Assembly (NCBI GenBank): GCA_017615955.1
Contig: JAFZZD010000414.1
Coordinates: forward strand, 1 to 6,920
Length of the DNA: 6,920 nucleotides
Direction: 5' to 3'
Source of the DNA: Victivallales bacterium
GTDB lineage: Bacteria; Verrucomicrobiota; Lentisphaeria; Oligosphaerales; Oligosphaeraceae
Shown here: piece after piece, positions 6,750 through 6,920 of the stretch
How positions within the stretch are numbered: position 1 is the stretch's first letter
Layout of the letters: each line of letters begins with the position of its first letter
The notes under the pieces: model-generated
Databases searched by the model: none
What the model was told of the DNA's origin: nothing
Seen by the model: only the letters and a program-made list of their open reading frames with translations
Translations under genes and position numbers: made by a program

Positions 6750-6832
6750 GAGGCAATGTTTATGTGGGCGCCGATGTTTATGTGGGCGCCGAAGCGGCGC
6801 CCACTCAAGTTGCCCTAGCGGAAACACGCATG
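6750..6832. repeat. hairpin element, copy 1, with an 18-bp tandem duplication
   Basis: The element begins with GAGGCA and contains the 18-mer ATGTTTATGTGGGCGCCG twice in tandem (6756-6773 and 6774-6791). It continues into a perfect 10-bp hairpin (6782-6791 with 6795-6804, loop AAG). The conserved tail that follows, TCAAGTTGCCCTAGCGG and AAACACGC, can fold a weaker second stem at 6809-6825. The 70 bp from 6763 to 6832 recur exactly at 6851-6920. It lies upstream of pgi in non-coding DNA. A short, highly structured, dispersed and partly tandem element fits the REP/BIME type of repeat, but I cannot link it to a transposase within this window. Confidence 0.88.
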
Positions 6833-6850
6833 AGGCATTATGTGGTTTTC

Positions 6851-6920
6851 TGTGGGCGCCGATGTTTATGTGGGCGCCGAAGCGGCGCCCACTCAAGTTG
6901 CCCTAGCGGAAACACGCATG
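6851..6920. repeat. hairpin element, copy 2 (perfect 70-bp repeat at the window edge)
   Basis: All 70 bases match 6763-6832, with the copies 88 bp apart and an 18-bp intervening sequence (6833-6850). The same 10-bp hairpin is at 6870-6879 with 6883-6892. The copy ends exactly at the right window edge, so it may be one unit of a longer tandem array. Identity over 70 bp compared with two differences in the 49-bp core of the priA-ilvB copy suggests a recent local duplication. Confidence 0.9.

Noticed and set aside
6690..6896. A 68-residue open frame on the minus strand across the hairpin elements.
   Set aside because: Its peptide (VFPLGQLEWAP and RRPHK) is just the translated repeat, and a similar string appears in the frame over the copy before ilvB. 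It has no ribosome binding site and its composition follows the repeat, so it is a spurious frame.
6763..6920. Possible CRISPR array from two identical repeats.
   Set aside because: The 70-bp repeat is too long, there are only two copies with an 18-bp intervening sequence, the repeat has a nested internal duplication, and another copy lies nearly 4 kb away alone in a spacer. No cas gene is present.

Overview
The window holds four complete, tightly spaced protein-coding genes, all on the minus strand. In transcription order they are pgi (glucose-6-phosphate isomerase), priA (replication restart helicase), ilvB (acetolactate synthase large subunit) and fabD (malonyl-CoA:ACP transacylase). Together they take up about 93% of the bases. 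They are ordinary housekeeping functions: sugar-phosphate interconversion, restart of stalled replication forks, the first step of branched-chain amino acid synthesis, and malonyl loading for fatty acid synthesis. I see no rRNA, tRNA, transposase, phage gene, toxin-antitoxin pair or CRISPR array.

The DNA is moderately GC-rich and clearly bacterial, with strong Shine-Dalgarno sequences in front of fabD and pgi. The gene order is not one I recognise from a well-studied genome. The protein style (a Bacteroidetes/streptococcal-like FabD, a gram-negative-type Pgi) and the repeat-rich spacers would fit an uncultured gram-negative-type lineage such as the Lentisphaerota/Verrucomicrobiota group. That placement is an impression, not something the sequence proves.

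Layout from right to left, following transcription. Positions 6664-6920 are non-coding. They hold two perfect 70-bp copies of a hairpin element, a two-copy 19-bp direct repeat with 21-bp spacing, and the pgi ribosome binding site. The pgi stop codon is followed at once by the priA start codon, so the two are very likely translationally coupled. A 111-bp spacer between priA and ilvB carries a third, slightly diverged copy of the hairpin element and a second small hairpin. A 68-bp spacer between ilvB and fabD carries a GTGGAC-type imperfect palindrome and the fabD ribosome binding site. Directly after the fabD stop codon lies an octamer-based repeat that runs to the window edge.

The genes do not form one pathway. 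They may be co-transcribed because they lie head to tail with short gaps. The most notable observations are the family of structured intergenic repeats (three unrelated families, one in every non-zero spacer), a probable His-to-Asn change at an active-site position of Pgi, and natural substitutions in the acetolactate synthase at three classical herbicide-resistance positions. I found no convincing evidence of a wholly new multi-gene system.
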